This document shows positions 35,533 to 44,857 of a DNA stretch of 64,000 nt, in pieces; position 1 is the first letter of the stretch; each line of letters begins with the position of its first letter. The notes beneath the pieces were generated by a model that had not been told where the DNA came from, searched no databases, and was given only the letters and a program-made list of their open reading frames with translations. The stretch spans positions 1,240,001-1,304,000 of the forward strand of contig JADIYP010000006.1 of assembly GCA_016705235.1 (NCBI GenBank), written 5' to 3'. The stretch is from Candidatus Leptovillus affinis. GTDB lineage: Bacteria; Chloroflexota; Anaerolineae; Promineifilales; Promineifilaceae. The position numbers were made by a program, and so were the translations under genes.

Positions 35533-36708
35533 ATGAACCACATCGAACAAATTGCTCTGGAACCCTGTGTCCAAAGCGCAATAACCCAATTTCGTACACG
35601 CCAACTCGACAATATCAACCTGATTCAGGCCATCCAACAAATCCCCGCGCCCACGTTTGCCGAAGCGGAGCGAGCAGCCTTTGTGGAAAGCCACATGTTG
35701 GCTTTGGGGCTGCACGATGTGCGCCAGGATGATTTGCACAACGTGTACGGCCGTTTCCCCGGCCAACACCGCCGCGCCCCTCTGATCATCACAGCCCACC
35801 TGGACACCGTGTTTCCGCTGGAGACAGACCTGCGTATTCGGGAAAACGGCCGTCTCCTCTCCGGTCCGGGCATTGGCGATAATTCAACCGGCGTGGCCGG
35901 CCTGCTTCTGCTGGCAAAAAGCCTCATCGAAAACCAGATCCAACTCACCAACGATGTCTGGTTGGTGGCCAACGTCTGCGAAGAAGGACTGGGCGACCTG
36001 CGCGGCATTCGCGCCGTCGTGGAAAAATTTGGTCAATCGGCCAAATACATCATTGTCGAGGGCGGTCTTTTTGGCCAGATTTCCCATCAAGCTATCGGCG
36101 TGCGCCGCTTCCGCCTGGAAGTCAGCGGACCGGGCGGCCATTCCTGGGGGAGTTTCGGGGCTGCCAGCGCCATCCATGTTCTCGGCCACCTCATCAGCGC
36201 CATCGACAAACTGCCTGTCCCCACTTCGCCGCGCACCACTTACAATGTCGGCATCATCGAAGGCGGTACCAGCATCAACACCATCGCCCAATCAGCCGCT
36301 CTACAGCTCGATTTGCGCTCCGAAGAGCCATCCGCCTTGCAACAACTTGTAGACAGCGTGACCGACATCGTGCAGCAAACCAATCAGCTTCGGCGGGATG
36401 AGGGCATCCACGTCACCATGACGGCTATCGGCAGCCGCCCGCCAGGGCAGATTTCGCGCCATACGGCCTTGGTAAAAACGGCCGTCGACGCGCTCCACTA
36501 TGTCGGCAGCCAGGGTATCACCTTTATGATGGGCAGTACAGACGCCAACGTACCCCTGAGCAAAGGGTTTACGGCCGTTGTTCTGGGTCTCACCGAATCG
36601 GGCAACGCCCACCGCCTGGACGAATTCATCGACCCAACCCGCCTGCCCGATGGATTGAGCCAACTGCTGCTTGTCACATTGGCCACAGCCGGTTTTCCCC
36701 ACCGGTAA
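35533..36708 (+). CDS. M20-family metallopeptidase
   Basis: 391 residues, cytoplasmic. M20 zinc motifs: TAHLDTVFP (His and the catalytic Asp), GIGDNSTGVAG (bridging Asp), NVCEEGLGDLRG (general base Glu-Glu), and a C-terminal His in GNAHRLDEF. The dimerisation domain lies between about 185 and 290, with SGPGGHSWGSFG. Resembles tripeptide/dipeptide aminopeptidases or aminoacylases; substrate unknown. The 105-bp spacer upstream contains GAGACTGAAGACTG/CAGTCTCC inverted segments. Confidence 0.92.
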   Translation: MNHIEQIALEPCVQSAITQFRTRQLDNINLIQAIQQIPAPTFAEAERAAFVESHMLALGLHDVRQDDLHNVYGRFPGQHRRAPLIITAHLDTVFPLETDLRIRENGRLLSGPGIGDNSTGVAGLLLLAKSLIENQIQLTNDVWLVANVCEEGLGDLRGIRAVVEKFGQSAKYIIVEGGLFGQISHQAIGVRRFRLEVSGPGGHSWGSFGAASAIHVLGHLISAIDKLPVPTSPRTTYNVGIIEGGTSINTIAQSAALQLDLRSEEPSALQQLVDSVTDIVQQTNQLRRDEGIHVTMTAIGSRPPGQISRHTALVKTAVDALHYVGSQGITFMMGSTDANVPLSKGFTAVVLGLTESGNAHRLDEFIDPTRLPDGLSQLLLVTLATAGFPHR

Positions 36709-36737
36709 ATCATCAATTTCTAAAGAGGAGTGAGACC

Positions 36738-37886
36738 ATGGATTTCCAACTAAGTGAAGAACAGCGCGAGTTTCGCCACGTCGTCCACGAATTTGTCGCC
36801 AAAGAGGTTAAACCCATGGCGCGGCACACTGACGAGACGGGCGAATTTAACTGGACGGCCGTACACAAAATGGGACCGCTCGGTTTGTTGGGGCTGGAAG
36901 TGCCGGAAGCGTACGGCGGCGCGGCCGTCGACGCCATCAGCGCCGCCATCGCCATCGAGGAACTGGCCTGGGGCTGCGGCTCCACCGCCCTGGCCGTCTC
37001 CGCCCACAACGGACTGGCCCTGGGACCGATTGTGCGCTATGGCACAGAAGCCCAAAAACAAGCCTGGCTGCCCAATCTGGCAACCGGCAAAGGCAAACTG
37101 GCCTGCCTGTCACTCACCGAACCGGGTGCGGGGTCGGATTTGCAGGGCGGGGTGCGCACAACGGCCGTTAAAGAAGGCGACTCCTGGATCATCGACGGCA
37201 GCAAAATGTGGATGACCAACGCCTCCATTGCCGACCTGATGGTGGTGCTGTGCCGCACCGATCCGGCCGGCGGCAGCCGCAGTCTTAGCCACATTTTGGT
37301 TCCCACCAACGCGCCCGGCGTCTCCGTCGCCCCGGCCGAAAAGAAAATGGGGCTAAACGGCTCGCCCACCCACGCCGTCAGCTTCGAGGAAGTGCGCGTG
37401 CCGTTGGCCAACGTGTTGGGCACAGAAGGGCGCGGCTTGCAGCAAACCCTGGCCACGCTAGACAGCGGCCGGGTAAGCATTGGGGCGCTGGCAGTCGGGC
37501 TGGCGCAAGCCGCGTATGAAGCGGCCGTCAAATACGCCCACGAACGCCAGACATTCGGCCAACCCATTGCCCATCACCAGGCAGTGCAGTGGATGTTGGC
37601 CGACGCCGCCACGGAGATTCAGGCGGCCCGGTTGATGGTGTATTGGGCGGCGTGGTTGAAAGGAGAGGGACGGCCGTATACCAAAGAAGCGGCAATGACC
37701 AAACTATTTGCCACCGAGGTCAGCGAGCGCGTCTGCCGCAACGCCATCCAGGTACACGGAGGCTATGGCTACAGCCGCGAATTTGAAGTCGAACGAATCT
37801 ACCGCGACACCCGCCTGATGACTATCGGCGAAGGGACCAGCGAAATCCAGCGCCTGGTCATCGCCCGCCACATTCTCAATTTATAA
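36738..37886 (+). CDS. Acyl-CoA dehydrogenase
   Basis: 382 residues with GAGGAG upstream. N-domain QLSEEQREFRHVVHEFVAKEV, then the FAD/substrate signatures CLSLTEPGAGSDLQ and MTNASIADLMVVL, and the C-domain with RQTFGQPIAHHQAVQWMLAD, QVHGGYGYSREFEVERIYRD and IGEGTSEIQRLVIARH. The Glu of GEGTSE region is the family's catalytic base. It oxidises an acyl-CoA, passing electrons to ETF. No other beta-oxidation genes are next to it, so chain-length preference is unknown. Confidence 0.96.
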   Translation: MDFQLSEEQREFRHVVHEFVAKEVKPMARHTDETGEFNWTAVHKMGPLGLLGLEVPEAYGGAAVDAISAAIAIEELAWGCGSTALAVSAHNGLALGPIVRYGTEAQKQAWLPNLATGKGKLACLSLTEPGAGSDLQGGVRTTAVKEGDSWIIDGSKMWMTNASIADLMVVLCRTDPAGGSRSLSHILVPTNAPGVSVAPAEKKMGLNGSPTHAVSFEEVRVPLANVLGTEGRGLQQTLATLDSGRVSIGALAVGLAQAAYEAAVKYAHERQTFGQPIAHHQAVQWMLADAATEIQAARLMVYWAAWLKGEGRPYTKEAAMTKLFATEVSERVCRNAIQVHGGYGYSREFEVERIYRDTRLMTIGEGTSEIQRLVIARHILNL

Positions 37887-37899
37887 AAGCGCCATAAGT

Positions 37900-37929
37900 T
37901 TGCCCGATTCCCCTGAAAGATAGTAAAAT
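37900..37929 (+). promoter_or_regulatory. Promoter of the HMG-CoA reductase gene
   Basis: TTGCCC, 18 bp, TAAAAT (37924-37929), with an RBS TGGAGG at 38011 upstream of the ATG. Confidence 0.5.
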
Positions 37930-38027
37930 GCGCTCGTCCAACAATGAGCCAACCTAAACCAAATAGTGGCACTACTTACCAACAAGGCAAGGATAATCAA
38001 CCCATACCCACCTGGAGGCAATCTTAA

Positions 38028-39584
38028 ATGGCAGTTAAAATTCCCAGTCTTATCCTCAAGCAGTTGTATACCTTTGGCAGTTTGCAAAACGTCAATGGCG
38101 GCGTGCAATTTTCAGTAAAAAACCGCCTGAGCGACGCCACCCTGACCAGCTTAAACAGCATCAAATTTGATGGTCAGGCTGTTCCCCTGGAAGGCGTAAC
38201 GATTATTTTAGAAGATGGTCACACGATGGGGGCGGGAGAAATAACGGCCGTATCCCCCCTCCAATTCCCCCTCCGCGCCATCCTCATCATCCGCACCACC
38301 GCCACCCCCCTGGCCGAAGGCAAACACAAATTAGAGATCGGCTTCGAGACCACGCCCTTCGGCGACCTAAAACTCAAAGTCGAAGACACCATCGTCGGCA
38401 GCACCGAACACCTCACCCGCATCCCCCGCGACAAAAGCGACGATTACGCCCCGGAAATCATCGCCGAGAGGCAAAATTTTGTTGAAGAGTTTACCGGCCA
38501 AAAAGTCAACCACATCCGCCACTATTCATTCGATCCTCACATCACGGCCGGCAATGTGGAACACTTTACAGGCGTCGCCCAGGTTCCCATTGGCTTTGCC
38601 GGCCCGCTTACCATCAACGGCGAACACGCGCAGGGCGATTTCATCATCCCCCTGGCCACAACCGAAGGCACACTGGTCGCTTCCTACAATCGCGGCATCA
38701 AAGTGCTCAATCTCAGCGGCGGCGTCACCTGCTCCGTCGTCGGCGATGCCATGCAGCGCGCCCCAGTTTTTTCCTTCGACAACGCCCGCCAGGCGCGTAA
38801 TTTCTCCGTCTGGGTACAGGAACACATTGCGGAAATTCGGGAAGAAGCGGAAGCGACTTCCAGCATAGCCAAACTGCGCGACATCGATACCTACCTGGCC
38901 AGCCGCTTTGTCTATTTGCGTTTCAACTACACCACCGGTGATGCCGCCGGGCAAAATATGGTTGGGCGCGCCACCTTCGCCGCATCCAGTTGGATTTTAG
39001 ACCACTACCCCGACCCAGGCGCAATTACGCACTTTTTTCTGGAATCAAACTTCGCCACCGACAAAAAAGCGTCGCAGATCAACATCATGCGCACACGCGG
39101 CAAACGAGTCACGGCCGAATGCACCGTCAAACGCGACGTACTGATCAACCACATGCGCGTGGAGCCGGAAAGCCTCTATTACCATTACGGCGTGGCCAAT
39201 ATCGGCGCGGTTTTGTCCGGGGCCAACAACAACGGCCTGCACTCGGCCAATGCCATCACCGCCATCTTCATTGCCACCGGCCAAGACGTAGCCAACGTGT
39301 CGGAATCGTCGGCGGGTATTTTGTATACCGAACTGACTTCCGATGGCGATTTGTATATGTCGATCACCATTCCCTCGTTGATTGTGGCCACCTATGGCGG
39401 CGGCACCGGTCTGGCAACGCAGCGCGAATGCCTGGACTTGCTCGGCTGCGTGGGGCGCGGCAAGGTGAACAAATTTGCCGAAATCGTCGCCGGGGCCGTG
39501 CTGGCGGGCGAAATTTCCCTTGCTTCAGCTATCGCTTCTTCAGATTGGGTTTCTAGTCACGAGAAATACGGCCGTAACCGCTAA
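38028..39584 (+). CDS. HMG-CoA reductase with an extra N-terminal domain
   Basis: 518 residues. The catalytic part (about 140-518) has PIGFAGPLTINGEH, ATTEGTLVAS with catalytic Glu213, DAAGQNMVGRAT, the GQD Asp in FIATGQDVANVSESS, YGGGTGLATQRECLDLLG and the final His in SSHEKYGRNR. It makes mevalonate, for isoprenoids. Residues 1-130 (KLYTFGSLQNVNGGVQ-like beta-rich start) are absent in ordinary class I or II enzymes and look like a separate beta domain. No other mevalonate genes are adjacent. A hairpin terminator follows directly. Confidence 0.93.
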   Translation: MAVKIPSLILKQLYTFGSLQNVNGGVQFSVKNRLSDATLTSLNSIKFDGQAVPLEGVTIILEDGHTMGAGEITAVSPLQFPLRAILIIRTTATPLAEGKHKLEIGFETTPFGDLKLKVEDTIVGSTEHLTRIPRDKSDDYAPEIIAERQNFVEEFTGQKVNHIRHYSFDPHITAGNVEHFTGVAQVPIGFAGPLTINGEHAQGDFIIPLATTEGTLVASYNRGIKVLNLSGGVTCSVVGDAMQRAPVFSFDNARQARNFSVWVQEHIAEIREEAEATSSIAKLRDIDTYLASRFVYLRFNYTTGDAAGQNMVGRATFAASSWILDHYPDPGAITHFFLESNFATDKKASQINIMRTRGKRVTAECTVKRDVLINHMRVEPESLYYHYGVANIGAVLSGANNNGLHSANAITAIFIATGQDVANVSESSAGILYTELTSDGDLYMSITIPSLIVATYGGGTGLATQRECLDLLGCVGRGKVNKFAEIVAGAVLAGEISLASAIASSDWVSSHEKYGRNR

Positions 39585-39592
39585 AAAACAAA

Positions 39593-39623
39593 GACCCGAA
39601 GGGTTTTAAAAACCCTTCGGGTC
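39593..39623. terminator. GACCCGAAGGGTTTTAAAAACCCTTCGGGTC hairpin
   Basis: Perfect 12-bp-plus stem between convergent genes, able to end transcription in both directions. Confidence 0.8.
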
Positions 39624-39634
39624 TGGTAAGAGGC

Positions 39635-39889
39635 TTACTTCTCCTCTGCCGGTACATGACCGTTGGCTCGCGTTCGCTCACGAATCTCCAACCGGCGTTG
39701 GTCAAACGCTTCATTGAGTGTGTGACTGGCCTGTTCCCCACGCTCCATCAATTTTTCGGCATACGGCCCGGCGTTCTCGCGCACATTGCCCACGATAACG
39801 GCCGTAATCCCCACGCCCAACATCACCGTCTGGCGCGTCATGTGCTTTACCTGATTGCACACGGATCCTATTGTTTGTCTAATTGCCAT
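39635..39889 (-). CDS. Small protein with one membrane-like segment
   Basis: 84 residues from ATG 39887-39889 (MAIRQTIGSVCNQVKH), chosen for the GGAG 6 nt upstream. A hydrophobic stretch TVMLGVGITAVIVGNV is followed by a charged helix rich in Glu/Arg (EKLMERGEQASHTLNEAFDQRRLEIRERTRANG). Looks like a small membrane-bound coiled-coil protein. No family recognised. Confidence 0.7.
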   Translation of the reverse strand: MAIRQTIGSVCNQVKHMTRQTVMLGVGITAVIVGNVRENAGPYAEKLMERGEQASHTLNEAFDQRRLEIRERTRANGHVPAEEK

Positions 39890-40019
39890 TTTGTTCTCCA
39901 GTCTAACCAGAAAAATCGCTTTCTGCTTCACAATCCTCAAAATGAGGAAGGGGCGATACGCAAAATATAACGCAGCGCGTCACAGCCGTCAAGAGCCAAC
40001 TCCCCACCGGCGCGCCACA

Positions 40020-40048
40020 TTGCCACCCCTGTCACTCAATGTTACACT
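40020..40048 (+). promoter_or_regulatory. Leaderless promoter of the rRNA methyltransferase gene
   Basis: TTGCCA, 17 bp, TACACT; the -10 box ends 6 nt before the ATG at 40055. The best -35 match in the window. Confidence 0.6.
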
Positions 40049-40054
40049 CTCCAG

Positions 40055-41266
40055 ATGACTACTGAACTCACAACCGGCATTCTGACCTTAAAACCCGGCC
40101 GCGAAAAGCCGGTCCTTAACCGACATCCCTGGGTGTTTTCCGGGGCCATTCATCACAGCGACGGCCGTTTCCAGCCCGGCGATCTGGTAACTGTGCTGGC
40201 CAAAGACGGCCGTTTCCTGGCCACCGCCTACGCCAACCCCCACTCCCAAATCCGCGCCCGCATCCTCTCTTGGGACGCCAACGAACCCATCGACGACGCC
40301 TTCTGGCAGCGCCGCCTGCGCCGGGCCATCGCCACCCGCCACAGCCTGGACCTGAGCCAAACCACCGCCTTTCGCCTCATCAACGCTGAAGCGGATGGGC
40401 TGCCCGGCCTGATTGTGGACCAATACGGCGAGTTTCTGGTGATGCAATGCCTGACCTTGGGCATCGACCGGCGCAAAACACTGCTCGCCGAGTTGTTGGC
40501 CGCCGAATTGCAGCCCGCCGGCATTCTGGAACGCTCCGACGCCAGTGTGCGCGCCAAAGAAGGGCTGCCCGAAGTGTCTGGCCTGCTCTGGGGCGCGCCG
40601 CCGCCCAACCCACTGCTCATCCAAGAAAACGGCCACACTTTTGCTGTCGATTTAACCGGTGGGCACAAAACGGGCTTTTACCTGGATCAGCGTACCAACC
40701 GCGCGCTGGTGTGTACGCCCCACCACGTCGCCGGAAAAGAAATCCTTAACGTCTTCGCCTATACCGGCGGCTTTGCCGTGTATGCCGCCGCTCACGGCGC
40801 CGGCCCCATCACCAACATAGACAGTTCCATGGACGTGCTGGAGATGGCGGAGGAAAACGTGCTGCGGCTGGGTCTGGAACGGCCGTCCGATGAATATCTT
40901 TTAGGTGACGCCTTTATGATCCTGCGCGACTTTCGAGATAACGGCCGTCAATTCGACATGGTTATCCTCGATCCCCCCAAATTCGCCCACAGCCAGCGCG
41001 ACATCGAACGCGCCGCTCGCGGCTACAAAGACCTCAACTGGCTGGCGCTGCGCCTCCTGCGCCCCGGCGGTTTGCTCGCCACTTTCTCTTGCTCCGGCCT
41101 TGTCAGCGCCGATCTGTTCCAAAAAATCATTTTCAGCGCGGCCGTCGACGCTGGCCGCGATGTGCAAATCCTTCAACCCCTGTCGCAGGCCCCAGATCAC
41201 CCCATCCTGCTTTCCTTCCCAGAATCGGCCTATCTCAAAGGGCTGCTCTGCCGGGTAATTGATTAG
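40055..41266 (+). CDS. Class I rRNA large-subunit methyltransferase (RlmI/YccW-like)
   Basis: 403 residues. N-terminal PUA domain (LKPGREKPVLNRHPWVFSGAI), an EEHEA-like middle with LPGLIVDQYGEFLVMQ, then a SAM-binding Rossmann domain: FYLDQRTNR, ILNVFAYTGGFAVYAA, and catalytic VILDPPKFA. C-terminal FSCSGLVSADLF. Family members methylate C5 of cytosine in 23S rRNA (m5C1962 in E. coli). Exact base here inferred. Confidence 0.93.
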   Translation: MTTELTTGILTLKPGREKPVLNRHPWVFSGAIHHSDGRFQPGDLVTVLAKDGRFLATAYANPHSQIRARILSWDANEPIDDAFWQRRLRRAIATRHSLDLSQTTAFRLINAEADGLPGLIVDQYGEFLVMQCLTLGIDRRKTLLAELLAAELQPAGILERSDASVRAKEGLPEVSGLLWGAPPPNPLLIQENGHTFAVDLTGGHKTGFYLDQRTNRALVCTPHHVAGKEILNVFAYTGGFAVYAAAHGAGPITNIDSSMDVLEMAEENVLRLGLERPSDEYLLGDAFMILRDFRDNGRQFDMVILDPPKFAHSQRDIERAARGYKDLNWLALRLLRPGGLLATFSCSGLVSADLFQKIIFSAAVDAGRDVQILQPLSQAPDHPILLSFPESAYLKGLLCRVID

Positions 41267-41311
41267 GCAGCGGGTCTTTCGGTTTGGTGAGATTGGGCCA
41301 GGCGGCCCATC

Positions 41312-44300
41312 TCACACCATCTCGCCCGCCTCTGCCAAAAAATCCGCCAGAGCGTCTGCTTCGCGGCTCATCGTTTCGCTGCGGCGAATGTTGCCCTGGG
41401 TTGTTTCATATGCCGCCCACGAGCGCAGCCCGGTTATCTGCTCCCGATACGTCGCCATCGAGCCAGCGCCTACCCGGCGCAGCAGCCGCAGGCTTTCCTG
41501 GAAACAGTCCCCGGCGCGAACTTCTCGATGGTGCAATTCAAGAGGTAACGCCTCGGCGGGGAGCTGCGCGGCGATACGGCCGAGTAAATGCCAGGCCTCA
41601 CCGCGCAGTTTGTCATCGGCCATGTGCAGGGCGATGGTGTGCGCCTGAGTGATGGCCTGCTGGGCAACGGCCGTGTCCCCCTGTCCCACCATCGCCGCCG
41701 CCAAAAACAGATACGCCTCTCCCAACCCGCGCCAGCCACCCATCATGTCCTTGCTCTCGGCAAATTGGATCACGCGGCGCAGCAGGCGCTCAGCCGCCGC
41801 AAAATTTTCCAGACCCACAAGCGCTCCGGCCAGGTCCGTGCGAAAAAACACCTCACCATACCGGTCGCCGATGGCGCTGGCAATCGTTAATGCTTCGCGG
41901 TAATAAGCAATCGCCGCCTTAAAATCTCCCGCCAATCGCGCCAATCGACCCAACCGATATAAAGCCTGAGCCGCTTCTCGCTGATAATCCGCCTCTCTGG
42001 CTCGCTGCAAAGCCAGCAAAAACTGCTGCCCGGCCGCCTGATATTGCCCCATTTGCGCCCGCAAATCGCCCAACGCCGTGTAGGCCATCATCAAACCGCC
42101 ATCAACCTGCTTGAGTTCCTCGCGCTGGGCGATCACTTGCTCCAGCCGGTCTACAAAGTGCTGCGCGTGGGCAGGTCTGCCCCAGGCGATGTAGAGCGCG
42201 CCCAACAACTTCACGCTGCGAATAACGGCCGTAATCTCCCCGGTACGTTCGGCAAAAGGTAAGGTCTGCCGCGCCGAAGCCTGCGCCAATGCGGTGTCGC
42301 CCAGATGAAAATAAGCCTCGCTTTTAAACCGGAGGGCATAAACCAATTGGGTTTCATCGCCGACCAGCCAGGCGGCTTTTTCAGCGCGGGTGGCCGTCTC
42401 TAGCAAATTGGTGTATTGGGTTTGCTCCAGCATAATATCGGACAGGCCGTTTAGCGCGCGCGCCTGGGCCGACAGGTCGCCGTCATTTTCGGCGGTTTGG
42501 CGCATGGCGCGGTAGGTGGCGGCTGCCGGCGCCAACTGGGCTTGCAAGCGTAGCAGTTGGCTGACGCGCTCTTGCACGCTTACCTGCCAGGCGGCGTGGA
42601 CCGGATTGTCGGCGAGTAGAAAGAGAACACGGCCGTAATGGCGCAGCGCCAATATCGGATTTGCCAGGTCCTTGGCGCGCAAAGCGGCCATTTCGTGCAT
42701 TTCGGCGGCCAAAATTGGCTCCTCAGCCAATTCAAAATGGTCGGCAATAAGGCTGGCATATTCGGCCACCCGCTCGCCGCTTTGCTCTGCCAGCCAGCCA
42801 GCTACCTGCCGATGGTAAATGGGCCGCACACGCAGCAAGACGCTCTCATAAGCTACTTCGCGCAGCATTTCGTGTTTGAACAAGAAGGCCTGGCTGTCGG
42901 CAAAAACGGAACTGTCGCGGTGGAAGACCATTTCACGTTTTTCTAGCGCCTGCAAAGCAACGACTGTTTCCGGTTCACGGATAACATTTTCTTCAGCCAG
43001 GGCGTTCATTTGCACAACGGCCGTATCCCAAAACAACCGTCCGATCACCGCCGCCCGCTGCAAAGTCACCCGCTCCAAAGACGAAAGCCGGTCCAGACGC
43101 GCCTGCAAAACACCTGTCAGCGTCAACGGCACACGCACGCCGGTAAGATGCTTGGCCAGCACGCGCCATTCATGGTCCCCAGGAATGATCACCCCATCTT
43201 CAATAAAGACCTTCACCAATTCTTCCACGTAAAACGGGTTGCCCTCGGCCCGATCCACAATGAGGCTGGATAAATCGGCCGGAATTTCCGGCATACGCCG
43301 CAAAATATCTTCCACCAACTGCTGGCTTTCATCGCGGCTCAAGACGCCCAATGTCATCATCGTATGGCGAGAAATTTGCTCCACATGCCGCTGCGGATCG
43401 GCGGCGTTCCCGCCCCACCCTGGTCGCCAATCAAATAAGGAAGGCCGGGTCATGCCCAAAATCAGCAGCGGAAGCTGCAAACCAAGCTGTCCCAGATGGT
43501 CCAACAGGTCCAGAGAGCTTTCATCGGCCCAATGAATATCCTCCAGCACCAACAGGGTCACCCGATAGTGGCTCATCATCGCCTGTAAAAAGAGCGAAAC
43601 ATCCGCATATGCCCGTTCCCGAACCTGAATAACCTCCGTCGGCGCGAGTGTGGGGTATTCATCTCCCATGTCCAGGCCCAGCAGTTGCGCCAAAGACCGA
43701 ATGCGGCGCTGCCATTCGGCCGCATTCTGCTCTGTGTATAAATCGCCCAGCCCTTGCTGCATTTTCTCCGCCACAACCAACGCCGCGTCCGAATCTTGAA
43801 TGCCAAATGTGGTTACAAATAAATCACGCATTAAGGCGTAGGGTATTTGCTTCATGCCGGGATCGGTCCGCCCTTTGAGCAGCAGCGCGGACACCGGCAG
43901 CGTTTGCAGCCACTGAGTAAATTCGTAGATCAGGCGCGATTTGCCCACCCCGGCATCGCCAACGACGGTGATTATCTGACCGGATTGTGTTTTGAGGGTG
44001 CGGGCTAGCGCCGATTGCAACGCGTGCATTTCAGTATCGCGGCCAACCATGCGGGTTTCCACACCTTCTACCCCGCGCCCTTTACGATAAAAGCGGCGGG
44101 GTTTGGCGTCTAAGACCAGATATACCTGAATAGGATCGCGTTTACCCTTCACCTGGATTGGTCCCAAGGACTCGAAGTTGAAATCGCTGTGTACCAACTG
44201 GTAGGTTTCGTGAGAAATCAGGATGCCGCCAGCGGGCGCGGATCGTTCCAGTCGGCTGGCCACATTCACCGGATCGCCGATGACGGTGTACTCTTCGCTG

Positions 44301-44857
44301 GTGCCAACTTCGCCCAACAGCACCGGTCCGGTATTGATGCCAATGCGCAGGCGCAAAGAAGCGAGGTTGCGGGCAGTTTGTTCGTCGCCTGGCAGCTTGC
44401 TTTGCATCTGGCTGATGAAGTCGGTGAGCGCGGCGCGCATGGTTAGGGCGGCGCGAATGGCGTTTTCGGGATCGTCCTCGCCGGCGACCGGCACGCCAAA
44501 CAAGCCCATCACGGCGTCGCCGATGTGTTTATCGACCATGCCACCATGTTGGGTGATGGCTTGATCGAGCCGCCGCCAGAGCAGGTTGATGATGTTGAGC
44601 ATGTTGGTGTCGGGCACGGATTCGGCGACGCCGGAGAAGCCGATGACGGTGGCAAATAAAATGGTGAGTTGTTTGCGTTGGGTGGTGCGTGGCAGGGGGG
44701 GCGCGGCAAGGGAGGGGGATACGGCCGTTTCCCCGCCCATTATCGCCAGTTTCTCTTGCAACGCGGCAACCGTCACGTCTGTTACCTGATCGCCCAAAAC
44801 AGCGCGCTGCGACTTTAAAACCTGAATGGCATGGAGAACTTCCTCGCGTTTACTCAT
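41312..44857 (-). CDS. Cyclase-domain/AAA/TPR regulator lacking first metal Asp
   Basis: 1181 residues from ATG 44855-44857. Domains: a coiled N-terminus (about 1-40), class III nucleotide-cyclase domain (about 55-250), AAA/NACHT-like ATPase with VVGDAGVGKSRL (about 295-), then a long TPR helical region to the end. In the cyclase domain the first metal Asp is Thr (LFATVIGFS), but the second is kept (KHIGDAVMGLFG), as are the adenine-site Asp and transition-state Asn/Arg (GDPVNVASRLE). So alone it should not cyclise ATP. Its start overlaps the stop of the upstream paralogue by 8 bp (ATGAGTAA), so the two are made together. Confidence 0.9.
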   Translation of the reverse strand: MSKREEVLHAIQVLKSQRAVLGDQVTDVTVAALQEKLAIMGGETAVSPSLAAPPLPRTTQRKQLTILFATVIGFSGVAESVPDTNMLNIINLLWRRLDQAITQHGGMVDKHIGDAVMGLFGVPVAGEDDPENAIRAALTMRAALTDFISQMQSKLPGDEQTARNLASLRLRIGINTGPVLLGEVGTSEEYTVIGDPVNVASRLERSAPAGGILISHETYQLVHSDFNFESLGPIQVKGKRDPIQVYLVLDAKPRRFYRKGRGVEGVETRMVGRDTEMHALQSALARTLKTQSGQIITVVGDAGVGKSRLIYEFTQWLQTLPVSALLLKGRTDPGMKQIPYALMRDLFVTTFGIQDSDAALVVAEKMQQGLGDLYTEQNAAEWQRRIRSLAQLLGLDMGDEYPTLAPTEVIQVRERAYADVSLFLQAMMSHYRVTLLVLEDIHWADESSLDLLDHLGQLGLQLPLLILGMTRPSLFDWRPGWGGNAADPQRHVEQISRHTMMTLGVLSRDESQQLVEDILRRMPEIPADLSSLIVDRAEGNPFYVEELVKVFIEDGVIIPGDHEWRVLAKHLTGVRVPLTLTGVLQARLDRLSSLERVTLQRAAVIGRLFWDTAVVQMNALAEENVIREPETVVALQALEKREMVFHRDSSVFADSQAFLFKHEMLREVAYESVLLRVRPIYHRQVAGWLAEQSGERVAEYASLIADHFELAEEPILAAEMHEMAALRAKDLANPILALRHYGRVLFLLADNPVHAAWQVSVQERVSQLLRLQAQLAPAAATYRAMRQTAENDGDLSAQARALNGLSDIMLEQTQYTNLLETATRAEKAAWLVGDETQLVYALRFKSEAYFHLGDTALAQASARQTLPFAERTGEITAVIRSVKLLGALYIAWGRPAHAQHFVDRLEQVIAQREELKQVDGGLMMAYTALGDLRAQMGQYQAAGQQFLLALQRAREADYQREAAQALYRLGRLARLAGDFKAAIAYYREALTIASAIGDRYGEVFFRTDLAGALVGLENFAAAERLLRRVIQFAESKDMMGGWRGLGEAYLFLAAAMVGQGDTAVAQQAITQAHTIALHMADDKLRGEAWHLLGRIAAQLPAEALPLELHHREVRAGDCFQESLRLLRRVGAGSMATYREQITGLRSWAAYETTQGNIRRSETMSREADALADFLAEAGEMV

